Source of the DNA: Mycolicibacterium mageritense
Lineage (GTDB): Bacteria; Actinomycetota; Actinomycetes; Mycobacteriales; Mycobacteriaceae
Length of the DNA: 64,000 bases
Reading direction: 5' to 3'
Assembly (NCBI RefSeq): GCF_010727475.1
Contig: NZ_AP022567.1
Coordinates: 620,001-684,000 of the forward strand
Position numbers and translations under genes: made by a program. The notes beneath the pieces were generated by a model. It had not been told where the DNA came from. It searched no databases and worked only from the letters and a program-made list of their open reading frames with translations. Shown here piece by piece: positions 42,462-51,289 of this stretch. Each line of letters begins with the position of its first letter. Within the stretch, counting starts at the first letter, position 1.

Positions 42462-43493
42462 TCATCCCGGTGCGACGGGGACCGTGACACGCAACGCGGT
42501 CCCCTCGCCCGCGGGGCTGGAGATCTCGAATGTCCCGCCGAGCGTGTCGATCCGGTCCCGCAGACCGATGAGGCCCGATCCCCTGGTCTGGTCGGCTCCG
42601 CCGACGCCGTCGTCTGTGACCGACAGGCGCAGATTCGGCCCGTCGAGATCCAGCCGCACCTCGACCTCGGAAGCCTGTGCGTACTTGGCGGCGTTCGTCA
42701 ACGATTCCGCCGCAACGTAATACAAGCCCACCTCGACGCTCTGCGGGAAGCGCCCCTCGGCATCCACATGGAGCGCCACCGGCACGGGAGACCGGCGGGC
42801 GAGCACCTTGAGGGCGGCCCCGAGACCGCCCTTGGACAGGATCGCCGGGTGGATCCCTCGTGAGATCTCCCGCAGATCCTCCGATACGGCGGCCAATCCG
42901 TCGACGATCCCTGAGATGCGTTGCCGGAGTTCACCGTTGTCCGCGGGCACCTCCGACTCGGCCATCCGCAGCTCGAGGCCGAGCGACACCAGGCGTTGTT
43001 GTGCGCCGTCGTGGAGATCGCGTTCGAACCGGCGCCGGGCGACGTCGGCAGCGGTGACGATCCTGACGCGTGACGCCGTGAGTTCCTCGGCGAGCGCCTC
43101 GGCTTCCCTGCGACGTTGATCGGCCTCAGCGGCGCGCAGGCGCGCCTGGCCGGCAAGGGCGTTCGCCAGGAACGCGATGGGTACGAAGATCGCGACCGCC
43201 AGCGCATTCTCGAGCGGCATGAAGCCACCGTTCGGCGCGAGGTGGAAGTAGATGTAGGCCAGCGCGCTTGCCAGCGTCGTGATCACGGCCAGCCGCAGTT
43301 CCCACCCGGCCGATACCACCAGCACGCCGAGCAGGAACAGCGCACCGAACGTGTTCTCGGGCGCCAGCCGCCGCAGCACGAACACCAGCAGCGTCTCGGC
43401 CGTGATGCACCCCGCGGCCACCACGACACCCAGCCAGGTCGGCGGCGGCGTCGGACGCACCAACAGCGACATCAGACGGGGGCGCAGGCTCAT
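42462..43493 (-). CDS. NarL-type sensor histidine kinase, orphan
   Basis: 343 aa. The N-terminal membrane domain has about four segments (DUF4118/KdpD-like), then a coiled segment, the HisKA_3 phospho-acceptor ERDLHDGAQQRLVSLGLEL, and an HATPase domain with NAAKYA and DDGVGG. The start at 43493 is preferred to 43559 because the fold begins there, though ribosome-binding sites are weak for both. No response regulator gene is adjacent, so its partner is elsewhere. It converges with the small secreted protein gene (four-base gap). Confidence 0.85.
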   Translation of the reverse strand: MSLRPRLMSLLVRPTPPPTWLGVVVAAGCITAETLLVFVLRRLAPENTFGALFLLGVLVVSAGWELRLAVITTLASALAYIYFHLAPNGGFMPLENALAVAIFVPIAFLANALAGQARLRAAEADQRRREAEALAEELTASRVRIVTAADVARRRFERDLHDGAQQRLVSLGLELRMAESEVPADNGELRQRISGIVDGLAAVSEDLREISRGIHPAILSKGGLGAALKVLARRSPVPVALHVDAEGRFPQSVEVGLYYVAAESLTNAAKYAQASEVEVRLDLDGPNLRLSVTDDGVGGADQTRGSGLIGLRDRIDTLGGTFEISSPAGEGTALRVTVPVAPG

Positions 43494-43639
43494 GCTGATC
43501 GCAGGTCGGCCTTCGCCATGCGCGACACCTTTCGTCGGCGCGAGCCGGCTCCCGCGCACCTACCGATCCAGCATGGCGCGCCGGCCCGCCCATGTCATGG
43601 CCGCAGGCGTGAATCGTCACTACCGGACAGCAGGAAGAC

Positions 43640-43954
43640 TCAGTTCGCGCAATCCAGCGACACCGTGATGGTGCGGCGCACGACGATGGGGACGAGGTCG
43701 AAGTCCTTCTTGCCGTTCTTGCCGATCCGCTCGACCCTGATCAGCCGGGTCTGCGTCTGCGGGTTGCGGACGCTGATCACCGTGCACTGTTCCAGTGGTG
43801 CGCTGCCGACCCGGTCGATGTTGACGTGAAACCCTTCGGCCTCCAACTGGCCGATGGTCACCAGAGCCGATTCCGCGGCGGCCGGCCCTGCCGGCGCCAT
43901 GATTGTGCCCATTGCCGCCCCCGACGCGGCCAGCATGACGATTGATGCTCGCAT
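43640..43954 (-). CDS. Small secreted two-cysteine protein, paralogue 2
   Basis: 104 aa. Signal peptide ending near PAAAES, mature domain IGQLEAEGFHVNIDRVGS, EQCTV, SVRNPQ, LVPIVVRRTITVSLDC. It is closest to the 53818 copy (shared ESAL.TIGQLEA start). It lies between the orphan kinase and dctA, with no obvious operon partner. Role unknown. Confidence 0.82.
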   Translation of the reverse strand: MRASIVMLAASGAAMGTIMAPAGPAAAESALVTIGQLEAEGFHVNIDRVGSAPLEQCTVISVRNPQTQTRLIRVERIGKNGKKDFDLVPIVVRRTITVSLDCAN

Positions 43955-44041
43955 GACCGGTCTTCTTTCTTGCTTCCCGCACTCACCATGTCGGTGCGGC
44001 CCTTGCCGTTGTTACGGGCGGGAGCGCGAACGGGTTCAACG

Positions 44042-44078
44042 CCACAGGCCCGGCCGGTGAATCCGGCCGGGCCTGTGG
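44042..44078 (-). terminator. Strong hairpin after dctA
   Basis: A perfect 16-bp GC-rich stem (44042-44057 with 44063-44078) closes a five-base loop. It lies nine bases beyond the dctA stop on the minus strand. No U-tract follows. Confidence 0.72.
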
Positions 44079-44086
44079 TCGAACCG

Positions 44087-45445
44087 CTAGACGCGGGCCG
44101 GTTCGGCTGCCGACGGGTGGTCGTCGACCATCGTCAGTTCGTCGAACGGATCCTCGCCGCGCAGCACCGAGTCCACCTTGGCGCGGTCCACGGTCTTGGT
44201 CCACGAACCGACCAGCAGGGTCGCCACGGCGTTGCCCGAGAAGTTGGTCACCGCACGCGCTTCGGACATGAACCGGTCGATCCCGACGATCAGCCCGACA
44301 CCGTCGAGCAGGTCCGGGCGGTGGGCCTGCAGGCCGCCGGCGAGCGTGGCCAACCCGGCGCCGGTGACCCCGGCCGCACCCTTCGACGCGACGATCATGA
44401 AGACCAGCAGGCCGATCTGCTGCCCGACGGACATCGGCGCGCCCAGCGCGTCGGCGATGAACAGCGACGCCATGGTCAGGTAGATCGCGGTGCCGTCGAG
44501 GTTGAACGAATAACCGGTCGGCACAACGACACCGACCGTGCTGCGGTCGACCCCCAGGTGCTCCATCTTGGCGATCAGTCGCGGCAGCGCCGACTCCGAC
44601 GACGACGTCGAGAAGATCAGCAGGTATTCGCGGGCCAGGTAGCGCACCAGTTTGAAGATCGACACACCCGCGACGAACCGCAGCAGTACGCCCAGGACGC
44701 CGAACACGAACAGCACGCACGTGATGTAGAAGCCGAGCATCAGCGTCAGCAGCTGGGTCACCGCGGTCCAGCCGGTCTGCCCGACCACGTTGGCGATCGC
44801 ACCGAACGCGCCGATGGGCGCGAGCCACAGGATCATGATCAGCACCTTGAACACGAGCTTCTGTACGTGCTCGACACCGCGCAGGATCGGCTCGCCCGCA
44901 CTGCCCATCGCCTGCAGCGCGAAGCCCACGAGCAGCGCGACGAACAGGGCCTGCAGCACGCTGCCCGCCGTCAGCGACGAGAACAGCGTGTCGGGGATGA
45001 TGCCTTGCACGAAGTCCATGAGCCCGCCGGCCTCGTGCGCTTTCTCCGCGAGCTCGGCGCCCTTGCCTGCAGCGCTCTCGGACAGGTGCATGCCACTGCC
45101 CGGGTGGATGAGGTTGCCCACCACGAGGCCGATCGCCAGTGCGAAGGTCGACATCACCAGGAAGTAGACGAACGCCAGACCACCGACCTTGCCGACCGTG
45201 GCGGCTTTGCGGACCGAGCCGATGCCCAGCACGATGGTGCAGAAGATCACGGGTGCGATCATCATCTTGATCAGGCTGACGAACATCGTGCCGAGCACGC
45301 CCACGCTCTTGCCGACCTCGGGCGCCAGCAGTCCGACCGCGATACCGGCCAGCACCGCGACGATGACGGCGATGTATAGCCAGTGCGTACGGTCCCGGCG
45401 GCGCTCGGGCGCCGCGCCGGGTTGATGGTCGAGGGTGATGCTCAT
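44087..45445 (-). CDS. dctA: C4-dicarboxylate:cation symporter
   Basis: 452 aa DAACS-family importer of succinate, fumarate or malate. Characteristic FSTSSSESALPRL, PTGYSFNLDGTAIY and the late MSEARAVTNFSGNAVAT are present, with eight membrane segments plus re-entrant loops expected. It is divergent from a DcuS/CitA-type sensor kinase and its response regulator, which very likely control it. Its own hairpin terminator follows. Confidence 0.93.
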   Translation of the reverse strand: MSITLDHQPGAAPERRRDRTHWLYIAVIVAVLAGIAVGLLAPEVGKSVGVLGTMFVSLIKMMIAPVIFCTIVLGIGSVRKAATVGKVGGLAFVYFLVMSTFALAIGLVVGNLIHPGSGMHLSESAAGKGAELAEKAHEAGGLMDFVQGIIPDTLFSSLTAGSVLQALFVALLVGFALQAMGSAGEPILRGVEHVQKLVFKVLIMILWLAPIGAFGAIANVVGQTGWTAVTQLLTLMLGFYITCVLFVFGVLGVLLRFVAGVSIFKLVRYLAREYLLIFSTSSSESALPRLIAKMEHLGVDRSTVGVVVPTGYSFNLDGTAIYLTMASLFIADALGAPMSVGQQIGLLVFMIVASKGAAGVTGAGLATLAGGLQAHRPDLLDGVGLIVGIDRFMSEARAVTNFSGNAVATLLVGSWTKTVDRAKVDSVLRGEDPFDELTMVDDHPSAAEPARV

Positions 45446-45552
45446 GATCGCCTACCTCCGGGTCGACATCGATGGGGTCTGGAAGTTAGGTTCGGCGATG
45501 GCGTGAGCCAGGTCACGTTTTAGTTCATTACGTTCACCAAATCGGAGGTGCC

Positions 45553-47127
45553 GTGGCGCGGTGGTGGCACATGCCTGCAGGCCGCTCGCGACGGTCATGG
45601 ACCCTGGCCGGCCAGGCGATCGCGCTGCAGATCGTCGTGGTCGCGGTGGTCGTGCTCGCGGGGTCTGCGCTGGCACTGCTCGACGCGCGGCGCGACGGTG
45701 ACGCCGCGGCGCGCCAGCAGGTGGTGGGGATCGCGACCGCGCTGGCCGATTCTCCGTCGACCGCGGCGGCGATCCAGTCGGGCGACGCCACACAGGTGCT
45801 GCAGCCCGTCACAGAGGCGGTCCGCAAGACCACCGACATCGCGTTCATCACGATCATGGCGCCCGACGGCATCCGCTTCACCCACACCGACCCGAGCCAG
45901 ATCGGTGGGCACTACCTCGGGACGGTCGAGCCCGCGCTGCGCGGCGAGACGTTCAGCGAGGTGTACACCGGCACACTGGGCCCGTCGGTGCGCGCGGTCG
46001 CGCCGGTGCGGGCCGCCGACGGACGCATCGTCGGGCTGGTGTCGGCGGGCATCACCCAGCAGACGCTCGCCGAACGCTGGCGCGCCCAGTTCCCCGTCAT
46101 CGCCGCGGTAACCGCTGCCGCACTGGCCATTTCGATGGTCGGCGTGTGGGCCATCCGGCGCCGGTTGCTGCGGCAGACCCGCGGGCTGCGCCCCGACGAG
46201 CTGAGGGTTATGTACGACCACCACGACGCGATCCTGCATTCGGTGTCCGAGGGTCTGATCGTGCTCGACCGCACGGGTGTCGCGGTCGCCAACGACGAGG
46301 CCCGCCGGCTGCTCGGGTTGCCGTCCGGCCCGGTGCGCCGCGACCAGTTGCCGGACTTCCTGCAGACCCGCGCGCCGGGGGCCCGCGACGAGCTGCATGT
46401 CACCGACGAGCGCGTGCTTGTGGTCAATCGATCCCGCGTCGCGGGCTCGGATTCGGAAGTGGTCACGATCCGCGACCGCACCGAATTGCAGGGCGCCCTG
46501 GGTGAACTCAGCTCGCTGCAGGTGCTGACCGACTCACTGCGCGCGCAGGCTCACGAGTCGGCCAACAAGCTGCACACCGTGATCACCATGGTCGAGATGG
46601 GCCGCACCGACGAGGCGGTCCGGTTCGCCACGAGCGATCTGGAACTGTCCCAGCGTCTCGTGGACCGGCTCTCGCAGGCGGTCAACGAGCCGGCACTGGT
46701 GGCGCTGCTGCTCGGCAAGACCGCGCAGGCCGACGAGCGCGGGATCGCGTTGACCGTCACCGAGGACACCCATCTGCCCACCGAGACGGTGCTGTCGGGG
46801 CAGGAGATGGTCACGGTGCTGGGTAATCTCATCGACAATGCGATGGATGCGTGCGACCGCGACGACCCGTGGATCGAGGTCACGGTGAGCCAGGACGACA
46901 CCACGCTGCTCATCCGGGTCGCCGACAGCGGCGCCGGCATGGATGCGCAGACGTTCGAAAAGGCCATGCAGCGCGGGTATTCGACCAAGGCGGGCGACAC
47001 CGCGGGCCACGGCCTGGGTCTGGCGTTGGTGGCCCAGGTGATCAAGAAGCACGGGGGCACGCTGAGTGCGGACGTGACCTACGGTTCGGTGGTGACCGCG
47101 ACGGTCCCGGTCGGGCAGCCGCGATGA
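45553..47127 (+). CDS. DcuS/CitA-type sensor histidine kinase
   Basis: 524 aa. First membrane segment about residues 20-42, an extracytoplasmic PAS/Cache domain to about 180, second segment about 182-202, a cytoplasmic PAS (HHDAILHSVSEGLIVLD), the phospho-acceptor in RAQAHESANKLHTV, and an HATPase domain (GNLIDNAMDA, DSGAGM, GHGLGLALV). It senses di- or tricarboxylates in the family. GTG start with GGAGG upstream. It is coupled by a four-base overlap to its response regulator and faces dctA. Confidence 0.92.
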   Translation: MARWWHMPAGRSRRSWTLAGQAIALQIVVVAVVVLAGSALALLDARRDGDAAARQQVVGIATALADSPSTAAAIQSGDATQVLQPVTEAVRKTTDIAFITIMAPDGIRFTHTDPSQIGGHYLGTVEPALRGETFSEVYTGTLGPSVRAVAPVRAADGRIVGLVSAGITQQTLAERWRAQFPVIAAVTAAALAISMVGVWAIRRRLLRQTRGLRPDELRVMYDHHDAILHSVSEGLIVLDRTGVAVANDEARRLLGLPSGPVRRDQLPDFLQTRAPGARDELHVTDERVLVVNRSRVAGSDSEVVTIRDRTELQGALGELSSLQVLTDSLRAQAHESANKLHTVITMVEMGRTDEAVRFATSDLELSQRLVDRLSQAVNEPALVALLLGKTAQADERGIALTVTEDTHLPTETVLSGQEMVTVLGNLIDNAMDACDRDDPWIEVTVSQDDTTLLIRVADSGAGMDAQTFEKAMQRGYSTKAGDTAGHGLGLALVAQVIKKHGGTLSADVTYGSVVTATVPVGQPR

Positions 47128-47813
47128 TCAACGTGTTGATCGTCGAAGACGATCCGCTGATCGCGGAGGCGCACCGCACCTATCTCGGTCGGCTGGAAGG
47201 CTTTTCGTTGACCGCGGTCGCACACACGGCGCGTGACGCGATGCGGGCGGCGGCCGAGGCCGCGGCGTCCGAACAGCCCGTGGATCTGGTGCTGCTCGAC
47301 ATCGGTCTGCCCGACGCAAGCGGAATCACCCTGGCCTCCGGACTGTCCGGGCTGCGTCCCGCGCCCGACATCATCGCGATCACGTCGGAACGCGATCTGG
47401 AGATGGTCCGCGCGGCCGTCGCGCACGGTGCACTGGCGTATCTGCTCAAACCGTTCACGTTCGCGGCGTTCCGGGACCGCTTGGAGCGCTACCGCCGCTA
47501 CCGCGAGGCCCTGCCCGCCGGTACCGACGCCGCGAGTCAGGCCGAGGTCGATCGTGCGTTGGCCGAATTGCGCGTTGCCGCAGAGAAATCCGCTGCGCCC
47601 AAGGGCGCGGCTCCGCAGACCACCGACGAGATCGCCCGCGCGGTGCGCGACTGCGCGGGCGGTCTCACGGCCGACGAGGTCGCCGCGCAAGTGGGGGTGT
47701 CACGCGTGACGGCGTGGCGGTACCTTGAGCGGCTCGCCGAAGACGGCACCGTCACGCGCAGCACGGAATACGGCAAAGCCGGGCGTCCCCGCACGCGCTA
47801 CCAGTGGCGTTGA
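47124..47813 (+). CDS. DcuR/CitB-type response regulator
   Basis: 229 aa. Receiver domain with acidic pocket VEDDP, phospho-aspartate in LLDIGLPD, and lysine in LLKPFTF. A linker follows, then a C-terminal helix-turn-helix (TADEVAAQVGVSRVTAWRYLERL) of the CitB kind. The ATG overlaps the kinase stop. It probably activates dctA from the 107-base gap between the divergent genes. Confidence 0.92.
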   Translation: MINVLIVEDDPLIAEAHRTYLGRLEGFSLTAVAHTARDAMRAAAEAAASEQPVDLVLLDIGLPDASGITLASGLSGLRPAPDIIAITSERDLEMVRAAVAHGALAYLLKPFTFAAFRDRLERYRRYREALPAGTDAASQAEVDRALAELRVAAEKSAAPKGAAPQTTDEIARAVRDCAGGLTADEVAAQVGVSRVTAWRYLERLAEDGTVTRSTEYGKAGRPRTRYQWR

Positions 47814-47831
47814 AGGGCACGCATCTCACCT

Positions 47832-47893
47832 GCCGAGCAGACGCAAAAGTACCCGGGAAAGCGCATTCCAGGGTACCCGCGTGTCTGTTCGGC
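47832..47893. repeat. Palindromic intergenic repeat, family A copy 3
   Basis: GCCGAGCAGAC at 47832-47842 pairs with 47883-47893 (one G-T pair), and GTACCC (47849-47854) pairs with GGGTAC (47871-47876). The loop arm carries CGCAAAAGTAC, also found in family B. It lies between convergent genes. Confidence 0.78.
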
Positions 47894-47902
47894 GAGGGTT
47901 GG

Positions 47903-49015
47903 CTAGACGCCGACCGGCTCCAGCATGGGCATAGGAGCCTGGGCCAGCTCGGGCGCGACGAACTGCGAGTACAGCCCGGGCAGCGCGGCCGCCGCGGTTT
48001 CGAAGACGTTGACGTGCCCCGTGTAGTCGGCGATGTAGATCCGGCCGCCGTCACGCCGGACGGCCACAGCCGCGGGCTGCGCATTGACGTCGACACTGCC
48101 GAGAATCTCGTTGGTGAGCGTGCACAGCACGGACACGCGGTCGTAGTCGACGATGTAGGCGCGGGTCGCGTCCGGGCTGAGCACCAGCTGCGTCGGCGCG
48201 CCGCCGACCTCGACCGCGCCGATCACGGTGCCGGCAGCAAGATCGACGATGTGCACCACGCCGCGCCGTTCGCGGTCCGAGGTCAGCACGTAAGCAATGC
48301 CGTCGCCGCCCAGCGCCAGGTCGCGGATCGGCGCACCGATCCACACGGTCGCCTCGATCTGTGCGGTCTCGGCGTTGACGGCGATCAGCCGGCTGCCGCG
48401 GGCGTCGGCGGTGGCGGCGTAGACGCGCTTGCCGGTGGCGTCGACGCGCAGGGCATCGAGGTTGACGCCCGCGCCCGTGGCGATGTCGATGGTGCCGACG
48501 CGTTCGGCGGTGGTGTCGATGACCGCGATGTCGATGCGGTCCTGGCCGCTGCGCCCGGCGAACACTCGCTTGCCGTCAGGGCTCACGGTGAGGGCTGTGA
48601 CGCTCAGCGCGAGCGGGTACTCGGCGAGGACCGTACCGGTGATGGTGTCCACCTCGACGATCGCGTCGTGGCCCGCCGCGGCGGTGCTCACATACGCCCG
48701 GTCGTTGGCAACGGCCACGGCGAAGGGCTCGCCGCCGAGCCGGACGGAGCCGACCACGCCGAGGGTCTCCGGGTTGATCACCGTGATGCAGTCGGCACCG
48801 GTGTTGGTGACGACAACCGTGTCGCGGTCGGCATCGACCACGATGTCGCCGATCGGGCCGCGGCCCACTGCCACGAGGCCGGCCACGTCGAAGTCGTCGA
48901 GCGCACCGTCAAAGGTGACGCTGCCGGCGGCAGCGTCCACGGGAGCGGCGTCACGACGGACAACGCTGCTGAGCGCGCGCAGGAAGTTCTTTGCCAGAGG
49001 CATTGGGCTGGTCAT
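47903..49015 (-). CDS. YVTN-type beta-propeller protein
   Basis: 370 aa. Repeated units of about 40 residues with patterns like TVVVTNTGADCITVINPETL, KRVFAGRSGQDRIDIAVID and TRAYIVDYDRVSVLCTL form a seven-bladed propeller of the YVTN/lactonase-like kind. No clear signal peptide is seen after the chosen start. The start at 49015 has GGAGGTG just upstream; a reading from 49081 is less likely. A scaffold or binding role is likely. No catalytic motif. Confidence 0.83.
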   Translation of the reverse strand: MTSPMPLAKNFLRALSSVVRRDAAPVDAAAGSVTFDGALDDFDVAGLVAVGRGPIGDIVVDADRDTVVVTNTGADCITVINPETLGVVGSVRLGGEPFAVAVANDRAYVSTAAAGHDAIVEVDTITGTVLAEYPLALSVTALTVSPDGKRVFAGRSGQDRIDIAVIDTTAERVGTIDIATGAGVNLDALRVDATGKRVYAATADARGSRLIAVNAETAQIEATVWIGAPIRDLALGGDGIAYVLTSDRERRGVVHIVDLAAGTVIGAVEVGGAPTQLVLSPDATRAYIVDYDRVSVLCTLTNEILGSVDVNAQPAAVAVRRDGGRIYIADYTGHVNVFETAAAALPGLYSQFVAPELAQAPMPMLEPVGV

Positions 49016-49081
49016 CGGCACCTCCGCCGGCATGGCGTTCACCGGCTCTAGATTCCAGGTCATATGCACCGGGTGGCGCAC

Positions 49082-49454
49082 AGGTTGTAACGAGTCTAGC
49101 GACGAAAATGCGGTCTCCAGAACGCCTTCTCAGCGAACCAGCGATAGCCACCTACGAACTCTCAGGAAGCACTTAGGAAATTCTTCGTTATCGAGTCGTT
49201 ATTTTTTGGTAGCAATACGTTACAGGCAGTTTACCTGCAGCTATACAGACGGCAGCAAGCCGGTTGGATCGTTTGCCCGCACGCGTTGCCACTATCGATT
49301 CTTACCATTCCTGGCTAAAGTGAGCGATAAATCACATCGCGACACGCCAGCAAACTTTCCAGCGCGTCAGCACTTTCAGTGCAAGCCTACCGCGAGACTG
49401 CTGTTACGGCTGTGAACGATGAGCCGGATGACGATGTTTGTTCGCTGCGCCCAT
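49082..49454. other. AT-rich gene-free gap
   Basis: This stretch, especially 49170-49440, is clearly richer in A and T than the rest of the window and has no open frame with convincing codon use. It lies upstream of the beta-propeller gene and downstream of the amidase gene, so it may hold the former's promoter. I see no RNA gene in it. Confidence 0.6.
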
Positions 49455-50324
49455 TCAGGGCGTCGCCTCGGGGGCGGGAATGAGCCTCAACCGCAGGGCC
49501 GCGGCGGTGGCAGGCCCGACGATGCCGTCGACCTTGAGCCCACGGGTGCGGCGCTGAAACTCCTTGACCGCGGCCTCGGTTTGCGGGCCGAAGATGCCGT
49601 CGACCTCGAGGTCACCGGCGTATTCGGCATAGGCCGTCTTGAGCCTCCGCTGCAACTCGGCCACCTGGGGGCCCTCCATCGGCCGGTGCAGCAGCACGTC
49701 GGCATACTCCCCCACCGGCACCGGCGGACGCGGCGTCGGCGCGGGATCGGTGACCGCACCGATGCGCTCGGCGATGTCGTGCCGCAGGATGTTCATGTCG
49801 ATGGCCCCCGGATCCCACTTGCCCTGAGCCCGGCCGGCATATTCCTTGTGCCCGATGGTGCGTTCGGACGTCTGCGCCAGCCGCCGGTTGATCGCGGCGG
49901 CGCACCGCACCAACGCGAAATACTGTGCGTCCGGCCAATTCTGGCGGTGCGGAGCGGTAGGGCTGGTGCCGCTGTTGGCACATTCGATGCCGATCAGGTG
50001 CCAGTTGCCCATGTTGGTCGGCACCCACGGATACATGCCCACCCCGGCGTGCCAGGCCACCCCGACCGCGACGATGGTGACCGTGCCGTCGCGCGCGATG
50101 TGCAACTGCGACAACGGACCGGGAAGATCGGGACGGCCGTTGGCGATCGACGCGGCCGTCGCGGTGTCCGATCCGGTGTGGTGCACCATCACGCCCCGGA
50201 TGTCCTTGAAGTCTCCATGCCCGCGGGTGCGCCAGCCGGGATACTCGACGAGATCGACGCCCTCAGCACGGAGCACATCGGCGAGCCAGACCGGGTCACC
50301 GGTCCATGGTCCGGGCACTGGCAC
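49455..50324 (-). CDS. Endolysin-like N-acetylmuramoyl-L-alanine amidase
   Basis: 289 aa. An amidase_2/PGRP domain has zinc-ligand candidates in VMVHHTGSD and the later GHKEYAGRAQGKWDPG. A C-terminal peptidoglycan-binding domain (about residues 215-280) has two repeats ending DGIFGPQT and DGIVGPAT. It cleaves the muramic-acid to peptide bond. No signal peptide is present; the architecture resembles mycobacteriophage lysins. GTG 50324 is chosen because AAAGGAG lies five bases before it; ATG 50387 lacks a ribosome-binding site. No other phage gene is nearby. Confidence 0.83.
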   Translation of the reverse strand: MPVPGPWTGDPVWLADVLRAEGVDLVEYPGWRTRGHGDFKDIRGVMVHHTGSDTATAASIANGRPDLPGPLSQLHIARDGTVTIVAVGVAWHAGVGMYPWVPTNMGNWHLIGIECANSGTSPTAPHRQNWPDAQYFALVRCAAAINRRLAQTSERTIGHKEYAGRAQGKWDPGAIDMNILRHDIAERIGAVTDPAPTPRPPVPVGEYADVLLHRPMEGPQVAELQRRLKTAYAEYAGDLEVDGIFGPQTEAAVKEFQRRTRGLKVDGIVGPATAAALRLRLIPAPEATP

Positions 50325-50577
50325 TGGGACTCCTTTCGCGCGCAGCAAACGACCTTCACCATCGAGACTACGCTCGGCCACCGACATCGCGACTGACCCG
50401 AAACGGCCGCGAGATTACTTACCGAGCAATTGCTTTGCTCCCACGGCCGGCCACCGCCCGCGATCCCGCGCTTCGGCCGGGCCCGGTGTAGCCGCCCGGG
50501 CCGACAGCAAACCAGATGACCGCACATCACCCGCAGTTCGGCTCCGCGGGGACCGGCGGATGTGCGAGCATCTGCGC

Positions 50578-51285
50578 ATGGACCCGAGCGACGACCCCGA
50601 GCAGCGCATCCGAGAACTGGAACGCCCGCTCGCGGAGCGCGCGTCGGAACTGGGCACCGGCCAGTACACCACCGCTGCCAACCCGCCCCCGACCCAGCCG
50701 TGGACGCACGCGAACTATCCGCCGCCGCCCCCGGGCCCACCTGCCCCGTGGCCCGGATACGTCGACCCGTATCCGCCCGCACCCCGGCCGCGCGGCGGCG
50801 CCGGTGCGGGCGTCCTGTTCTTGCTCGGGGTCGTGATCTTCTTCGTGGTTGCCGGTGGCGTGACGGCCTATCTGATGTTCAGCGGTTCGGGCCGCGACAC
50901 CGGCGGAGGCGGCAGCACCGCCGGTCAGACCACGTCGCGCTCGAAGATCACCATCACGGCGCCGCAACCGGTGCCGTCGCCGAGCCCGACCCAGCCACCG
51001 CAGGCGAGCACGGCCGCGCCGGGTGAGACCGTCATCGTGTCGGGCATCAACGAGCACAAGACCATCGAGTGCAACGGCAACGCCGTGACGGTCAGCGGCA
51101 TCGAGAACACCGTCGAGATCACGGGTCACTGCAGCACAATCGGCGTGTCCGGGATCCAGAACACCATCACGGCCGAGTCGGCGGACTCGATCGGCGTCTC
51201 GGGCTTCGAGAACCACGTCACCTACCGGTCGGGCACCCCGGAAGTCGCCAACTCGGGTCAGGACAACATCGTCGAGCAGGGCTGA
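50578..51285 (+). CDS. DUF3060-like proline-rich membrane protein
   Basis: 235 aa. The N-terminus DPEQRIRELERPLAERASELG is a short helix seen in mycobacterial proteins. It is followed by a proline-rich stretch, one membrane segment (about residues 78-103), a low-complexity linker, and a C-terminal domain of repeats of the VSGIENTVEI, VSGIQNTITA, VSGFENHVTY kind, suggesting a small beta-solenoid outside the membrane. Function unknown. It converges on glnQ (four-base gap). Confidence 0.8.
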   Translation: MDPSDDPEQRIRELERPLAERASELGTGQYTTAANPPPTQPWTHANYPPPPPGPPAPWPGYVDPYPPAPRPRGGAGAGVLFLLGVVIFFVVAGGVTAYLMFSGSGRDTGGGGSTAGQTTSRSKITITAPQPVPSPSPTQPPQASTAAPGETVIVSGINEHKTIECNGNAVTVSGIENTVEITGHCSTIGVSGIQNTITAESADSIGVSGFENHVTYRSGTPEVANSGQDNIVEQG

Positions 51286-51289
51286 CCGC

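Noticed and set aside
49455..50324. Prophage remnant around the amidase
   Set aside because: No integrase, structural or holin genes and no attachment repeats are seen on either side.
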